Shown one piece after another: positions 27,417-36,870 of a DNA stretch of 64,000 bases. This DNA is from Microvirga terrae. Lineage in GTDB: Bacteria > Pseudomonadota > Alphaproteobacteria > Rhizobiales > Beijerinckiaceae. Location of the stretch: contig NZ_CP102846.1 in NCBI RefSeq assembly GCF_013307435.2, forward strand, positions 372,001 through 436,000, given 5' to 3'. A program made the position numbers and the translations under genes. The notes beneath the pieces were generated by a model. It saw nothing but the letters and a program-made list of their open reading frames with translations. It did not search any database and had not been told where the DNA came from. Numbering within the stretch: the first letter of the stretch is position 1; each line of letters starts with the position of its first letter.

Positions 27417-27632
27417 TCAGCGCTTATTCAGGGGGACCACCTTGGGTTCAGCTGTGTTGGCACCCTTGGCTGGCTTGATCCTGCTGAGGAGTGTGGGCGA
27501 GACATTCCACGTCTGCCCGGTGTCGGTGATCACTGTCACGGTCTTTTTGTTGTAGCGTGTCAGCATGCCCTCAAGTGGCCCTTGGCCCGGCGGCTGGAAG
27601 GTGACCCGGTCGCCAATCCTGAACTCCAGCAT
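27417..27632 (-). CDS. Small KOW-like hypothetical protein, IS6 element at its 5' edge
   Basis: A 71-residue protein, MLEFRIGDRVTFQPPGQGPL then EGMLTRYNKKTVTVITDTGQ and TWNVSPTLLSRI, a small beta-barrel pattern like KOW/SH3-type domains, with a basic tail. An IS6-family element ends only nine bases upstream of the ATG at 27632, so the native promoter and perhaps the first codons have been replaced. The frame continues into the element, so translation could start there. Function is unknown; nucleic-acid binding is a guess. Confidence 0.55.
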   Translation of the reverse strand: MLEFRIGDRVTFQPPGQGPLEGMLTRYNKKTVTVITDTGQTWNVSPTLLSRIKPAKGANTAEPKVVPLNKR

Positions 27633-27641
27633 CTCCACATG

Positions 27642-28465
27642 GGATGTGTCGCAAACATTTTGTTTCAGAGTTTCAGCTATAGCCTCCTCGGCTTCAGGGA
27701 AGAGGGTGGCATGTTCAAGGGCAGGCATTTTGATCGCTCGGTGATCCTGCTCTGTGTGCGGTGGTATCTCGCCTACAATCTCAGCCTCCGCAATTTGGAA
27801 GAGATGATGGCCGAGCGGGGCATCTCGGTCGACCATGCCACGGTGCATCGCTGGGTCGTTCGTTACTCTCCCGAGCTGCTGCAGCGGTTCAATCGACACA
27901 AACGGCCCGTCAGCGGGAAATGGCACATTGATGAAACTTACATCAAGGTCCGTGGGCGCTGGACGTACCTGTACCGTGCCATCGATAGCCATGGCGACAT
28001 GGTCGAGTTCTGGTTCAGCGAACGGCGCAATCTGGCGGCGGCCAAGCGGTTCCTGCGCAAGGCTCTGAAGCGGCATGGCCGTCCGGAGCGGATCGTCATC
28101 GACGGCAGCCAGACCAACCGAGAGGCCATTCTGAGCTGCGACACGGAAAGCCGGCTCCAGGATCGGTCAAGACGCCAGTTGAAGCCGATCCGGATCCGGC
28201 AGAGTCAATATCTCAACAACCGCATTGAACAGGATCATCGCGCTATCAAACGGCGGGTTCGGCCGATGCTCGGGTTCAAGTCGATGGCGTCCGCTCGGAC
28301 GATCTTGAGCGGCATCGAGATGGTTCACATGATGCGGAAAGGACAGGCGAAGTACGCCTGCAATCCACAGCCCTCACTCGCGGAGCAATTCGATCTGCTC
28401 GCCGCGTGAGCTCTCCACAAGCACCTGATCCTTTCTCGTCTCTGATCCGGATTTGCGACAGAACC
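27642..28465 (+). mobile_element. IS6-family element (complete)
   Basis: About 824 bases, bounded by imperfect inverted repeats containing TGTCGCAAA: GGATGTGTCGCAAAC at 27642 and, reading inward from 28465, GGTTCTGTCGCAAATCC. One transposase gene fills it, with 69 bases before the start and 56 after the stop; the IS6 copy at 55566 has the same spacing. No 8-base target duplication is seen. Its right end abuts another IS6-type fragment. Confidence 0.85.
27711..28409 (+). CDS. IS6-family transposase
   Basis: A 232-residue protein beginning MFKGRHFDRSVILLCVRWYL. An N-terminal HTH (LRNLEEMMAERGISVDHATV) leads to the DDE core: WHIDETYIKVRGRWTYLYRA, ERIVIDGSQTNREAI and NNRIEQDHRAIKRRVRPMLGF. All three acidic residues are present and length is normal, so it should be functional. 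Very similar to the IS6 transposase at 55622. Confidence 0.93.
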   Translation: MFKGRHFDRSVILLCVRWYLAYNLSLRNLEEMMAERGISVDHATVHRWVVRYSPELLQRFNRHKRPVSGKWHIDETYIKVRGRWTYLYRAIDSHGDMVEFWFSERRNLAAAKRFLRKALKRHGRPERIVIDGSQTNREAILSCDTESRLQDRSRRQLKPIRIRQSQYLNNRIEQDHRAIKRRVRPMLGFKSMASARTILSGIEMVHMMRKGQAKYACNPQPSLAEQFDLLAA

Positions 28466-28766
28466 ATCCGTCCTGGTCGACAGCCCGCCAGAGTCAGTGT
28501 TTCTTACCCGCGATGCTGATCACAACCTCATCGAGATGCCAGACATAATGAGGACTCCGCTGCTTGCGACAGAGGCGCCGGGCATACTCTGGACCGAATT
28601 TCCTGCCCCACCGACGGATCGTTTCGTAGGACACGATGATGCCGCGCTCGAGCAGCATCTCCTCCACGAGCCGCAGGCTCAGGGGAAACCGGAAATACAG
28701 CCAGACCGCATGGGCGATGATCTCGCACGGAAACTGGTGGCGCTTGTAGCTGATGGGATTGGTCAT
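28466..28766 (-). pseudogene. IS6-family transposase N-terminal fragment with nonsense codon
   Basis: From 28766 leftward: MTNPISYKRHQFPCEIIAHA, LSLRLVEEMLLERGIIVSYE and WHLDEVVISIAGKKH, the HTH and first DDE Asp of a second, different IS6-type transposase. A TGA at 28494-28496 stands where TGG (Trp) is expected; LWRAVDQDG follows in frame. The gene is then cut at 28465/28466 by the right end of the complete IS6 element. Two of the three catalytic residues are lost. Confidence 0.8.
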
Positions 28767-29107
28767 GCTGCGGCTCTTAAGCCACAAGCCGCTCACCAAA
28801 CGTTACCGTGACATCACCGGCGCGCCATACTCCGCCCACTTCGCGACCCAGTACTGCTGCTTGGGAATGCGGTGGCGGCAAGCGGCACGGATCTTGAACG
28901 GCACGGTCGAATACGAGATCTGGAAGGCGCCATTCTTCTATGTGTTCCAGTCTCGGAAGACAAATCGCCTACCCGTGCAACAATGCAACTAGGGTTCCCC
29001 TCTACCTTCTGGGTGCCGATTCTAATTTGCGACAGATCCGCCAAGCTTGCATCCGCAGCACTATTGAATTAATATTTGCTTTTACTTCTACCATTGGGGA
29101 AATCCCG

Positions 29108-30688
29108 ATGCGTATATGGTCAATTGCTGCAGCAGCAATAATTGGGTTGATGAGCTTGCCGGCTGCCGGCCAGGATCGCATCACTTATAGCGAGGGCTCG
29201 CGCCCACGAGTTCTCATTAACTGGCGATCGTTCGAAGCGAACGGATTCCCGGCAGCATGGAAAGATCCTTTCACCAATGTAGTGATCAACGCCTATACGC
29301 GCCTCAATCATGTTCTCGGCGTTGACGTTCGTCCGCAGTTCTTCGGCTATACTGATAACGTTGACGCAGGATCGGGCGAGATCGTTATCTCGGCCAACGA
29401 AAAGCATGTCTGCGCAGACAATCGCTTGGCATCGACATTCGGCTCTTTTCCGGACCGGCTAATTATCATCGTCCACGCCAAGAATGCCTGCGATCTCACC
29501 CCGTGGAACTTCACGCCATTCTGGCCCAACTCAGGGGAAATAAGCCTGCATGCCGTGATGATGCACGAATTACAGCATACAATCGGCCTTGATCACAGTA
29601 GCAGCACCAAGAATATCATGGGAGGCTATACTTGGACATCGCATTATGGCCCATGGTCCGGTGACGTTTCGGATATTCGTGCCATCTATCGCCTGCGCAC
29701 AGATGATCGTTTGCGCCAACTCGCGACTTATAACAGCGGAGCGAGTTGGTCGACGCTGGGCAACGACATTACGGGCTTCGGCAGTACCTTCGCTCGCACG
29801 ACCAACAAAATTGCGGCTGCGGGTAACAGCAGCACAGGCGACTATGTCATCGGCTGGACCACGCCTAGCAATAATCTCACCTGGATCCGTGGCGACGGCG
29901 TCACTTTTGATCCCGCGAATTGGTTTCTCTATAGCGTGCATCCGCGACCGCGCTATGGCACTGCTATGGAGTCGGATCACCATGATACATGGATGTGGGC
30001 TGTAGTCGACGGTCGCAACGATGACAACCGCGTGCGCATCATACGGTCACGCGACAACGCAGCAAGCTGGGCCTATACCAACTTCCCCACGGCTACAACC
30101 GCCGCAACCCCCGGCATCGCTACCGCTGTCGTTGGAGGAAGGCGTGCGTGGATAGTACTCTGGGTAAACTACGACGAATCCAGTCAGAACGATACCGGCT
30201 ACATCTACGCCAGCGTCTCGTTTGATAATGGTGACTCGTGGTCGACTCCCCACCGTGTCGATGACTTCTACCGTGTGCATGATGGTGTCGCAATCGAGGC
30301 CAATGATGCAGGCCAGTGCTGGTATAGTTTCGTTTGGGCTGGTGAGAAGGGCATTTGGGAATATGGACAGAACAAGCTGCGCACGCGCACATGCACAATC
30401 TCGCCCGCTGGCATCGTGAGTGCCGGCACTGTGTGCATCCAAGGACAACACAGCCGGGTCACACCGGATTTGGCCTGGCACGCTGATACCCGCATATTTG
30501 TTCAGGGATTCCGCGAGCAGGATTTTGCCACTTCCCTCGACTCTATGCAGATTACTGCGGGAGGTTGTCCCGCCGGCTTCCTGCATATCACCGGAAGTAC
30601 TAGTCATGTTGGTCCTGGCATGGCTGTAAACTCTGGCTGGTCGACGCCAACCGGTACGGAAATTGTGACGTGGTTTGCTCGGGAGTAG
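29108..30688 (+). CDS. Secreted matrixin-like zinc metalloprotease
   Basis: A 526-residue exported protein. The signal peptide is MRIWSIAAAAIIGLMSLPAA ending AAG. The protease domain (about residues 25-190) has the metzincin zinc signature HELQHTIGLDHS, with a downstream NIMGGYTW that supplies the Met-turn. The remaining 330 residues are beta-rich, with repeated Trp/Asp-Gly strands (DNGDSWSTPHR is an Asp-box-like motif), probably a propeller or adhesion domain. GGGGAAA precedes the ATG at 29108; upstream codons back to 28940 are not convincing. Codon and base use are more A+T-rich than the flanking core genes. The next gene starts 19 bases after the stop and should be co-transcribed. Confidence 0.85.
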   Translation: MRIWSIAAAAIIGLMSLPAAGQDRITYSEGSRPRVLINWRSFEANGFPAAWKDPFTNVVINAYTRLNHVLGVDVRPQFFGYTDNVDAGSGEIVISANEKHVCADNRLASTFGSFPDRLIIIVHAKNACDLTPWNFTPFWPNSGEISLHAVMMHELQHTIGLDHSSSTKNIMGGYTWTSHYGPWSGDVSDIRAIYRLRTDDRLRQLATYNSGASWSTLGNDITGFGSTFARTTNKIAAAGNSSTGDYVIGWTTPSNNLTWIRGDGVTFDPANWFLYSVHPRPRYGTAMESDHHDTWMWAVVDGRNDDNRVRIIRSRDNAASWAYTNFPTATTAATPGIATAVVGGRRAWIVLWVNYDESSQNDTGYIYASVSFDNGDSWSTPHRVDDFYRVHDGVAIEANDAGQCWYSFVWAGEKGIWEYGQNKLRTRTCTISPAGIVSAGTVCIQGQHSRVTPDLAWHADTRIFVQGFREQDFATSLDSMQITAGGCPAGFLHITGSTSHVGPGMAVNSGWSTPTGTEIVTWFARE

Positions 30689-30707
30689 TGCGCTGGAGGG
30701 AAAGCCT

Positions 30708-31832
30708 ATGACATTTAGCGCTTATTTCGACCGCATTGTACTAGTGCTCCCCTTCGCGCTTTTTGGATCATTATTTCCTGACCTACAGGCGCAGGCTCAT
30801 TACCCGGCTCCGTCAGAGCCTCCTAGCTTTGACGTCCTACTAAGAGCCGAGCCGATCATCGTACTTGCCAGGGTCGGCAACCTGGTGGGCACGAGCAAGA
30901 AGGCATTCGAAGCAATCCCGGGGGACATCGACCACGCACCAGCCTACAGTGAAGAATACCACCACTATCGACTGCATACAGAAAGACTGCTCAAGGGTGT
31001 GCTGCCTGACACGTTTGACGTGCGCGTGCTCAGTGGTAGCCGGAACCATGTCTTGATTGATCGTGCACAGGGACAAGAAATGCTGCTGGTACTCGCGCCG
31101 GATTCAGGCCTTGACCTGCAAGGTCGGCCGCGGGACACGTTTCTGATTTCGCATGGCACGGCCTATATTGTCCGTAATGGGCGGTTCCAGGTTACCGGCG
31201 CTCGTGGGTCGGAGACATGGTCAGTCGACCGCACAGCTGATTTTGTCGGCCAAATTGAGCGCGAGCGCAATCAGCAACGCGCGGAAGCTCCAGAACCCCG
31301 GGATGCCGCAGTGGCAGTGTTCTCTGGAGAAGATCAGCTTGGCCGTCCTGAACCACCCCCTCCGGAAGCTCCAAAGTTGCGGAAAGGCGAACCTTTACCA
31401 GCAGATATACTGGCGAAGGCAGCCCCCAAAGCAATAGAGAGCGCTGGGGGTGAGGTAAGGTCGGATCGAATACCTCCTACGCGAATTCATATGCGTGAAA
31501 TACAATTGGACAGATCCTTGGAGTTTCGGCCACGGCGGGTGCCCAGTGGCAACATCGAGAGCAATGCCTGTCTGAGAGGAAGTTACTCTCACAGCTACGA
31601 GACAAGCGGTATCGCGGGTCGTGAAGTATGGCTGTGCTGCATCCCGGTGGATGAAGTTCTCAGGGACACTTTTCAATGCTCAGGCGGCACTCTTCCACGG
31701 CCCTTTGGCAGCCCCGACTACATAAAAATCCGCTACTGCAGCCTATTACATCCAACCGAATCGGAACCCACATACGTCCCGATTTGTATTCCCGCACCGC
31801 TGCAGGCGCCTGAGTTGGATACGAAGCGCTAA
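30708..31832 (+). CDS. Secreted hypothetical protein, partner of the metalloprotease
   Basis: A 374-residue protein. The signal sequence is IVLVLPFALFGSLFPDLQAQ. Residues 40-180 look beta-rich (PIIVLARVGNLVGTS, ERLLKGVLPDTFDVRVLSGS, EMLLVLAPDSG); the centre is proline-rich (EPPPPEAPKLRKGEPLP), and the last 100 residues carry several cysteines (CLRGSY, WLCCIPVD, FQCSGG, RYCSLL, PICIP), suggesting disulfides. GGAGGG lies eight bases before the ATG. I recognise no family. The tight spacing to the protease suggests it is a substrate, chaperone or inhibitor; that is inference only. Confidence 0.65.
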   Translation: MTFSAYFDRIVLVLPFALFGSLFPDLQAQAHYPAPSEPPSFDVLLRAEPIIVLARVGNLVGTSKKAFEAIPGDIDHAPAYSEEYHHYRLHTERLLKGVLPDTFDVRVLSGSRNHVLIDRAQGQEMLLVLAPDSGLDLQGRPRDTFLISHGTAYIVRNGRFQVTGARGSETWSVDRTADFVGQIERERNQQRAEAPEPRDAAVAVFSGEDQLGRPEPPPPEAPKLRKGEPLPADILAKAAPKAIESAGGEVRSDRIPPTRIHMREIQLDRSLEFRPRRVPSGNIESNACLRGSYSHSYETSGIAGREVWLCCIPVDEVLRDTFQCSGGTLPRPFGSPDYIKIRYCSLLHPTESEPTYVPICIPAPLQAPELDTKR

Positions 31833-32220
31833 GAAGGGGAACATAAGCGTGTTGTCGTATGTAGACGCTCCCTGCTTGTAAGGGTTTTGTTGAACGTATC
31901 TGCAAAATGGTCGGGTGCGGTCATATGTACGGCCTGCTGATGCGGTTCATGCGACCGCGGCCCCTGATGGAAGTCCGCCAATCAGGTCTCAATCACATTA
32001 TCGAGCTCGAGGCTCTGACAACGTCGCGGGTTTTCCTGATTTCGGCTCGACGGGTTTGCACTACGTCATTCATCACCCTTCCCAAACTGAGAACCTCAAC
32101 CAGCGATGGCGCTCAGACGCCAGCTGGTGCCGGAGATCCGCCTTTTGCATAGATGAGCGATTTGGTAACCGCAGCTGGGTAGCGTAAGGCCTATTCGGCT
32201 TCTGACCAGAGATTTCGACT
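31833..32220. other. Intergenic region, nothing recognised
   Basis: About 390 bases between the secreted-protein operon and the IS5-type transposase. Frames of 80-90 codons on the plus strand are overlapping and unsupported. The left end of the IS5 element should lie near 32170-32200 but I cannot define its inverted repeat. Confidence 0.35.
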
Positions 32221-33105
32221 GTGCCCTTCAAAGCTGATGCCACTCGCCGTCACCACATTCCGAAGCAGCACCGGGTGACGAACTGGGCAGAGTACGATGC
32301 AGCCGTGCGCCAGCGGGGCAGTCTCAGGGTCCGGTTCACCGAGGAAGCCATTGCCGCCTGGCGGGCTGAGCCCCGCACCTCACGCAGTGCACAGCCGCAT
32401 TACTCAGCCCTGGCGATCAGGACAGCCCTGACGCTCCGGGCGGCGTTCCGGCTGGCGCTGCGTCAGACCGATGGCTTGATTGGCGTGATCCTGAGGCTCC
32501 TCGGTCTTGAACTGGCCGTGTGGGATCATTGCACCCTCAGCCGTCGCGCCGAGACCCTCGAGGTGGCAAAACCAATCCCACGCACTGGGCCGGTGCATCT
32601 GTTGGTCGACCGCACTGGGCTGCAGCTGTGTGGAGCTGGCGAGTGGCTGGTCGAGAAACATGGTACCCGCAGACGACGATCCTGGCGCAAGCTGCACATC
32701 GGTGTCGATGCTAAGACCGGGCAGATCCTCGCCTCACTCATTGGCGATGGTGCCTACGATCAGGTCGGCGTCTACGATACTGTTGCCAAGCGCCATCCGG
32801 ATGCCGACGTGATCGTCTCACCCCAATCAATGGCAGTGCTGAGTGATGCGGCAGAGAGTACTCCCACCCAGCGCGATCGGCATCTCCATAGTATCGCTGA
32901 GCATGGGCGCAGGGGCTGGCAGAAGCGGTCCGGGTACACGCAAAGAGCCTTGGTGGAGAGCGCCACAAGCCGCATCAAGCGAGTGATTGGCACGAGCTTA
33001 CGCTCGCGGACGGAACCCCGGCGCGCTATCGAGATTGCCGTCGAAATTCATGCTTTGAACCGCATGCTCGAGGGTGGACACCCGAAGTCTGCCCGCATCG
33101 CTTGA
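32221..33105 (+). CDS. IS5-family transposase (IS903-like)
   Basis: A 294-residue transposase with N-terminal VTNWAEYDAAVRQRGSLRVR. The DDE core is HLLVDRTGLQLCGAGEWL, then SLIGDGAYDQVGVYDTV and ALVESATSRIKRVIG, so D, D and E are present. It seems shorter than relatives: ILASLIGDGAYD lacks the roughly 20-residue stretch usually found between the conserved Ser/Leu strand and the second Asp, from memory of the family. The start is GTG. The sequence TCTGTGCAACAAGG near 33130 resembles an IS903-type right end. Activity is doubtful if the deletion is real. Confidence 0.85.
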   Translation: MPFKADATRRHHIPKQHRVTNWAEYDAAVRQRGSLRVRFTEEAIAAWRAEPRTSRSAQPHYSALAIRTALTLRAAFRLALRQTDGLIGVILRLLGLELAVWDHCTLSRRAETLEVAKPIPRTGPVHLLVDRTGLQLCGAGEWLVEKHGTRRRRSWRKLHIGVDAKTGQILASLIGDGAYDQVGVYDTVAKRHPDADVIVSPQSMAVLSDAAESTPTQRDRHLHSIAEHGRRGWQKRSGYTQRALVESATSRIKRVIGTSLRSRTEPRRAIEIAVEIHALNRMLEGGHPKSARIA

Positions 33106-33316
33106 TTGCAGGTCATGGGTGCATTCAATCTGTGCAACAAGGTCATGATAGACACCTTCGGCTCTGATTACGTAGCATCGCGGCTGGTATGAGTGAGTTC
33201 ATGGACTAAGGGTACGTGTGGTGTTATGCTTGGATGCTTGTAAGCGCCTATACTTGGCCCCTGAGCGTTCTGTTGCTTAAAACGCTGAGTTTCAGACTTA
33301 ACCATAGGGGGAAAAC

Positions 33317-33529
33317 GTGTTCACGCTTCTGAAGTCATCAAAACTTATCGATCTAGCTGTCATCCAGGCTCCCGCGTTCTTGATCTCAATTCTGATCGCT
33401 GAGCTCTTCTACAAATTTCATAGTTTCCTGCTTGAATGCCTCGCCTTCCTAGTGACGTGGTTTGTCTTGGATTGGGTTGCACAGCAAACGCGATCCCTTT
33501 GGACGAGAAACGAGTCCGCACCTCGTTGA
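33317..33529 (+). CDS. Small membrane protein
   Basis: A 70-residue frame with a GTG start preceded by AGGGGGAAAAC, a strong ribosome-binding site. A hydrophobic stretch from about residue 12 to 56 (AVIQAPAFLISILIAELFYK and LLECLAFLVTWFVLDWVA) suggests two helices, with a basic C-terminal tail. No family recognised. It lies alone between the IS5-type element and the large Asp-box gene. Confidence 0.55.
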   Translation: MFTLLKSSKLIDLAVIQAPAFLISILIAELFYKFHSFLLECLAFLVTWFVLDWVAQQTRSLWTRNESAPR

Positions 33530-33753
33530 CGATCAGTTCAGCATGAAGGATTTCTACTTCATAATGACGCTGCGAGCCAGCGCTCTGCAAAACACTAGAG
33601 CAACGGGCCCCGCATCAGATAATGATTCGTGACGGGAATCGCTTCTGGAACAAAGAGATAGCGTTGGTGCGCTGGCTCTGTCAGAACCGCGACTGCTCTA
33701 GCTAGCAGCAATTGCGGACCTCGCCCGTGCAGCACACTCGATGGAGGGGTCAC

Positions 33754-36700
33754 ATGGTTAAGAAGCAGCAGCCTGTAGGGCGGGCAGCGAAATCAAGAAA
33801 AGGCCGAGAGTTGCGCGATCGGGACGAGGCAGTCCGTCCGATACGAATAGAGCCAGGAGTCGTGGGCCGCACTCGATGGTTCACTGAGCGTACCGGATAC
33901 AAAGCAGACTCTAGTTCATTGCGCCGGCTTCGCGCCGGCTTGGATGTTGTCGAAAGAATGAATGAACGCGGAGTGGTCGAACCCCATTTGCGCGACCGCG
34001 CCCTCGAGTTCCTCGCCAAGGCCCGGTTACCGGCGGACCAGATCAATGCGCCGCTGCTAGTCACGGGCAACGGAAAGCCACGCGAGTTGCGAATCCGCAG
34101 AGCTGAAAAGATTGAGGGTCTCAGTGCACTTACCCCACCCATCGAGATCCCTGAGACGAAAGATAAGTCAGCATTCATTGTGATCCCTGTACCGGCGGAA
34201 GTGGCAGAGTATCTTGACCTCAGTGAGGTGATTGGAGCCGACGTTCAAATCCGCCGGGCGCCAAGATTGCTGGGGCCTTTCGAGTTTCTACCGAACGAAG
34301 GGATCTTAGTTGGTCAGGTTCCGGGCGAACGTGCGCTTATTCAAGCGTTTGCATTCCCTAAGCACCCGTGGCTCCGGCTAGCTTATGACCTCCTATGCTC
34401 GCACTGGAAGTATGTTTTGTTGGACTCAACGGCTCGAAGCAACATGACGAGCTCAGAGGAAGTCAGGATCGGCACAGTCGACCGCATATGTCAGCTGATC
34501 CTGTGTGCACCTGATTTTGCCACCATCCAGGATCCACAGATCTTCAGCCGTGCGGGATTGTCCTTTCCACCAGGGTACGGTGGTGACATCTCGAGCCTAG
34601 AGGGAGGCTTAGGTCTGCCACCTGGAATCGAGCCAGGTGATCCTCGAAGCATATGCAACCGATGCCTGAACAGGTTTCTTGGAGAGATCGACGTTGTGGA
34701 CGGCATACCTATCATGCCGCCCCTCATCAAGTGGTGCTGGATCCATCGCCGTCGGTGTTCACTTTGGAGATCGATTGGGCCTACTCCAGCAGCTGGATTC
34801 AGCGGGATTGGTCGGGTCACACAGTTGGCCGTACACCCGACGAAGGGCAACATCTTGATCGCCGGTGCGGCTGGGGGTGGAGTGTGGCGGTCCGACAACT
34901 CGGGGATAACGTGGCGACCTCTTATGGAGTTACAGCCGACGCTCACTATCGGCGCGGTTGCGTTCGCACCATCGAACCCTAACATCATCTATGCGGCATC
35001 CGGTGAGGACGCTGACGGCTGGAATCCAGCATGGGGAGGCATCGGCCTTTATCGCTCAACCGATGGCGGCACCCATTGGAGCATCGCGACCAAGGTTTCA
35101 AGCACTCGGTTCTCTGCTATTGTCGTCCATCCAACCGATCCAGACATACTTTACCTCGCTGGCGATCAGGGCTTGCACCGCTCAGACGATGGTGGTCTCA
35201 GTTGGATTGCCAATCCGGGCCAAGACTCTCTCTTCGACGCAACCGTAACAGATATCGTGATTGCCCATGACGATCCGGACCGGCTATACGTAGGGGTTCA
35301 TCTCGACGGCGTCTATGAAACGGTCACGGGCGGGATACAGGTTGGAATGTCGCCCGCGTTCACTCGCCTCGATGCCGCCGGCCAATTGCCTTCAGGTGGA
35401 GGTGCAGGGTGGATAAAGCTTTCAATCGGTCGCAGCGGAGCGAATGGATCTAACTGTATTTTAGCGAAACTGGGCCCCAATGGCAGCCGCATTTTCCGAA
35501 CACAAGACGGCGGAGCAACTTGGCCTGAGCTTGCGGCCAATGTTGCGTCCGTATCCTTCGACGAGTGGTGTTCGGTGGTCGCCGTTGATCCCACAGACGA
35601 GAACGTGATCTACGCGGGAAACAATATCGGTCTCCAACGAACGACAAACGGAGGAGCAGCCTCTGCAGATTGGGCTTCCGCGTCCGCGGGTGTTCACGCC
35701 GACCAGCAAGATCTAGCGTTCGATCCAAACAGTGCAGCCGTGCTCTATCTTGCGAATGACGGAGGAGTGTACCGATCAATTGATCGAGGAGCCACTTGGG
35801 AATTCAGATCAGGAGCTCTCGCGATCACGCAAATGTATGACATAGACATTGCGGAGCGGGACCGAGATATTGCCGCAGGTGGAGCCCAGGATAATGGCGT
35901 CTATTATCGCAACGCCGCTGGTGTCTGGCGGCACATTCCCTGGGGCGATGGAACTCAGGTCGCAATTGACCAGACCGATCCAAAAATCTTCTATTTCTCT
36001 TCGCAGAACGGACTTCCTACTAACATTCGAAAGTCCACCGATGGAGGAGTCACTCATCAGCAGATCGGACAGAACGGGCTCTCCGGAGGATCGCCGTGGA
36101 TAACCATCATCAAGCTGGATCCAACGGACCCAATTGTAAATCCGTCGACAAGCCGGACGCTTTTTGTCTGCGGAGCCACGGAGCTCTTCCGTTCGACCGA
36201 CGGCGGTCAAAATTGGCAGCGCGTCAACGACGGGAGTGGAAACCCTTTCAGCGCTTTCGGTACAATCACTGCACTCGAGTTTGCGCCGAGTGATCCAACT
36301 ATTCTTTATCTAGGCACCGAAAACGGCGCACTGTATCGGGGCGTAAACGGTGGCAGTACGGCTGCCGACTGGTCGCGGATTGATCTCGCAGGGACGTCCG
36401 CGGATATGTTGTTCCCCAATGCGCAGATTCAATCACTCGCAGTGAACCCGCACGAACCGGATGATGTCTGGGCTGTCTTCGGTGGATCTGGCGTAAATTT
36501 TACTAATCGGCCCAACATGATTCTGAACCCTCTCGGTATTAGTCATCTTTTCCGCTCTATAGATGCCGGAACGACATGGCTCGATGCGAGCGGACAGATC
36601 GCTCCAACCATCCTTCCAGATGTACCGACTAGCGCAGTTGCCGTTTCGGACTTTGACTCCGAGGTGGCCTACGCGGGCAATGACGTCGGGGTTTTTCGAA

Positions 36701-36840
36701 CAGTGGACGGTGGCCAGACCTGGACGGCTTTCCAGGATGGACTACCACGAAGCCCAGTTACAGAACTCAGATTGAACCGTCGCTTTGATCGGCTTGTCGC
36801 TGCCACAATGGGAAGGGGGGCGTACGTGCGCGACATCTGA
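33754..36840 (+). CDS. Large Asp-box (BNR) repeat beta-propeller protein with novel N-terminal domain
   Basis: A 1028-residue protein. From about residue 340 to the end there are around eleven Asp-box repeats of the sialidase/VPS10 type, e.g. VWRSDNSGITW, LYRSTDGGTHW, LHRSDDGGLSW, FRTQDGGATW, YRSIDRGATW, FRSTDGGQNW, FRTVDGGQTW, each followed by strands such as VAVDPTDENVIYAG. This predicts one or two beta-propellers. No sialidase catalytic residues were identified. The first 330 residues match nothing I know; they are basic at the start (KKQQPVGRAAKSRKGREL) and hold a cysteine cluster (CNRCL, KWCWIHRRRC). No signal peptide is visible. GGAGGGG precedes the ATG at 33754. Base composition is atypical, suggesting transfer. 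Confidence 0.8.
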   Translation: MVKKQQPVGRAAKSRKGRELRDRDEAVRPIRIEPGVVGRTRWFTERTGYKADSSSLRRLRAGLDVVERMNERGVVEPHLRDRALEFLAKARLPADQINAPLLVTGNGKPRELRIRRAEKIEGLSALTPPIEIPETKDKSAFIVIPVPAEVAEYLDLSEVIGADVQIRRAPRLLGPFEFLPNEGILVGQVPGERALIQAFAFPKHPWLRLAYDLLCSHWKYVLLDSTARSNMTSSEEVRIGTVDRICQLILCAPDFATIQDPQIFSRAGLSFPPGYGGDISSLEGGLGLPPGIEPGDPRSICNRCLNRFLGEIDVVDGIPIMPPLIKWCWIHRRRCSLWRSIGPTPAAGFSGIGRVTQLAVHPTKGNILIAGAAGGGVWRSDNSGITWRPLMELQPTLTIGAVAFAPSNPNIIYAASGEDADGWNPAWGGIGLYRSTDGGTHWSIATKVSSTRFSAIVVHPTDPDILYLAGDQGLHRSDDGGLSWIANPGQDSLFDATVTDIVIAHDDPDRLYVGVHLDGVYETVTGGIQVGMSPAFTRLDAAGQLPSGGGAGWIKLSIGRSGANGSNCILAKLGPNGSRIFRTQDGGATWPELAANVASVSFDEWCSVVAVDPTDENVIYAGNNIGLQRTTNGGAASADWASASAGVHADQQDLAFDPNSAAVLYLANDGGVYRSIDRGATWEFRSGALAITQMYDIDIAERDRDIAAGGAQDNGVYYRNAAGVWRHIPWGDGTQVAIDQTDPKIFYFSSQNGLPTNIRKSTDGGVTHQQIGQNGLSGGSPWITIIKLDPTDPIVNPSTSRTLFVCGATELFRSTDGGQNWQRVNDGSGNPFSAFGTITALEFAPSDPTILYLGTENGALYRGVNGGSTAADWSRIDLAGTSADMLFPNAQIQSLAVNPHEPDDVWAVFGGSGVNFTNRPNMILNPLGISHLFRSIDAGTTWLDASGQIAPTILPDVPTSAVAVSDFDSEVAYAGNDVGVFRTVDGGQTWTAFQDGLPRSPVTELRLNRRFDRLVAATMGRGAYVRDI

Positions 36841-36870
36841 GCGGGACCGCTTTATGCAACCCACGTGGCC

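Noticed and set aside
29108..36840. Sialidase activity for the Asp-box proteins
   Set aside because: Asp boxes are structural; the RIP motif, arginine triad and catalytic Tyr/Glu of sialidases were not identified.
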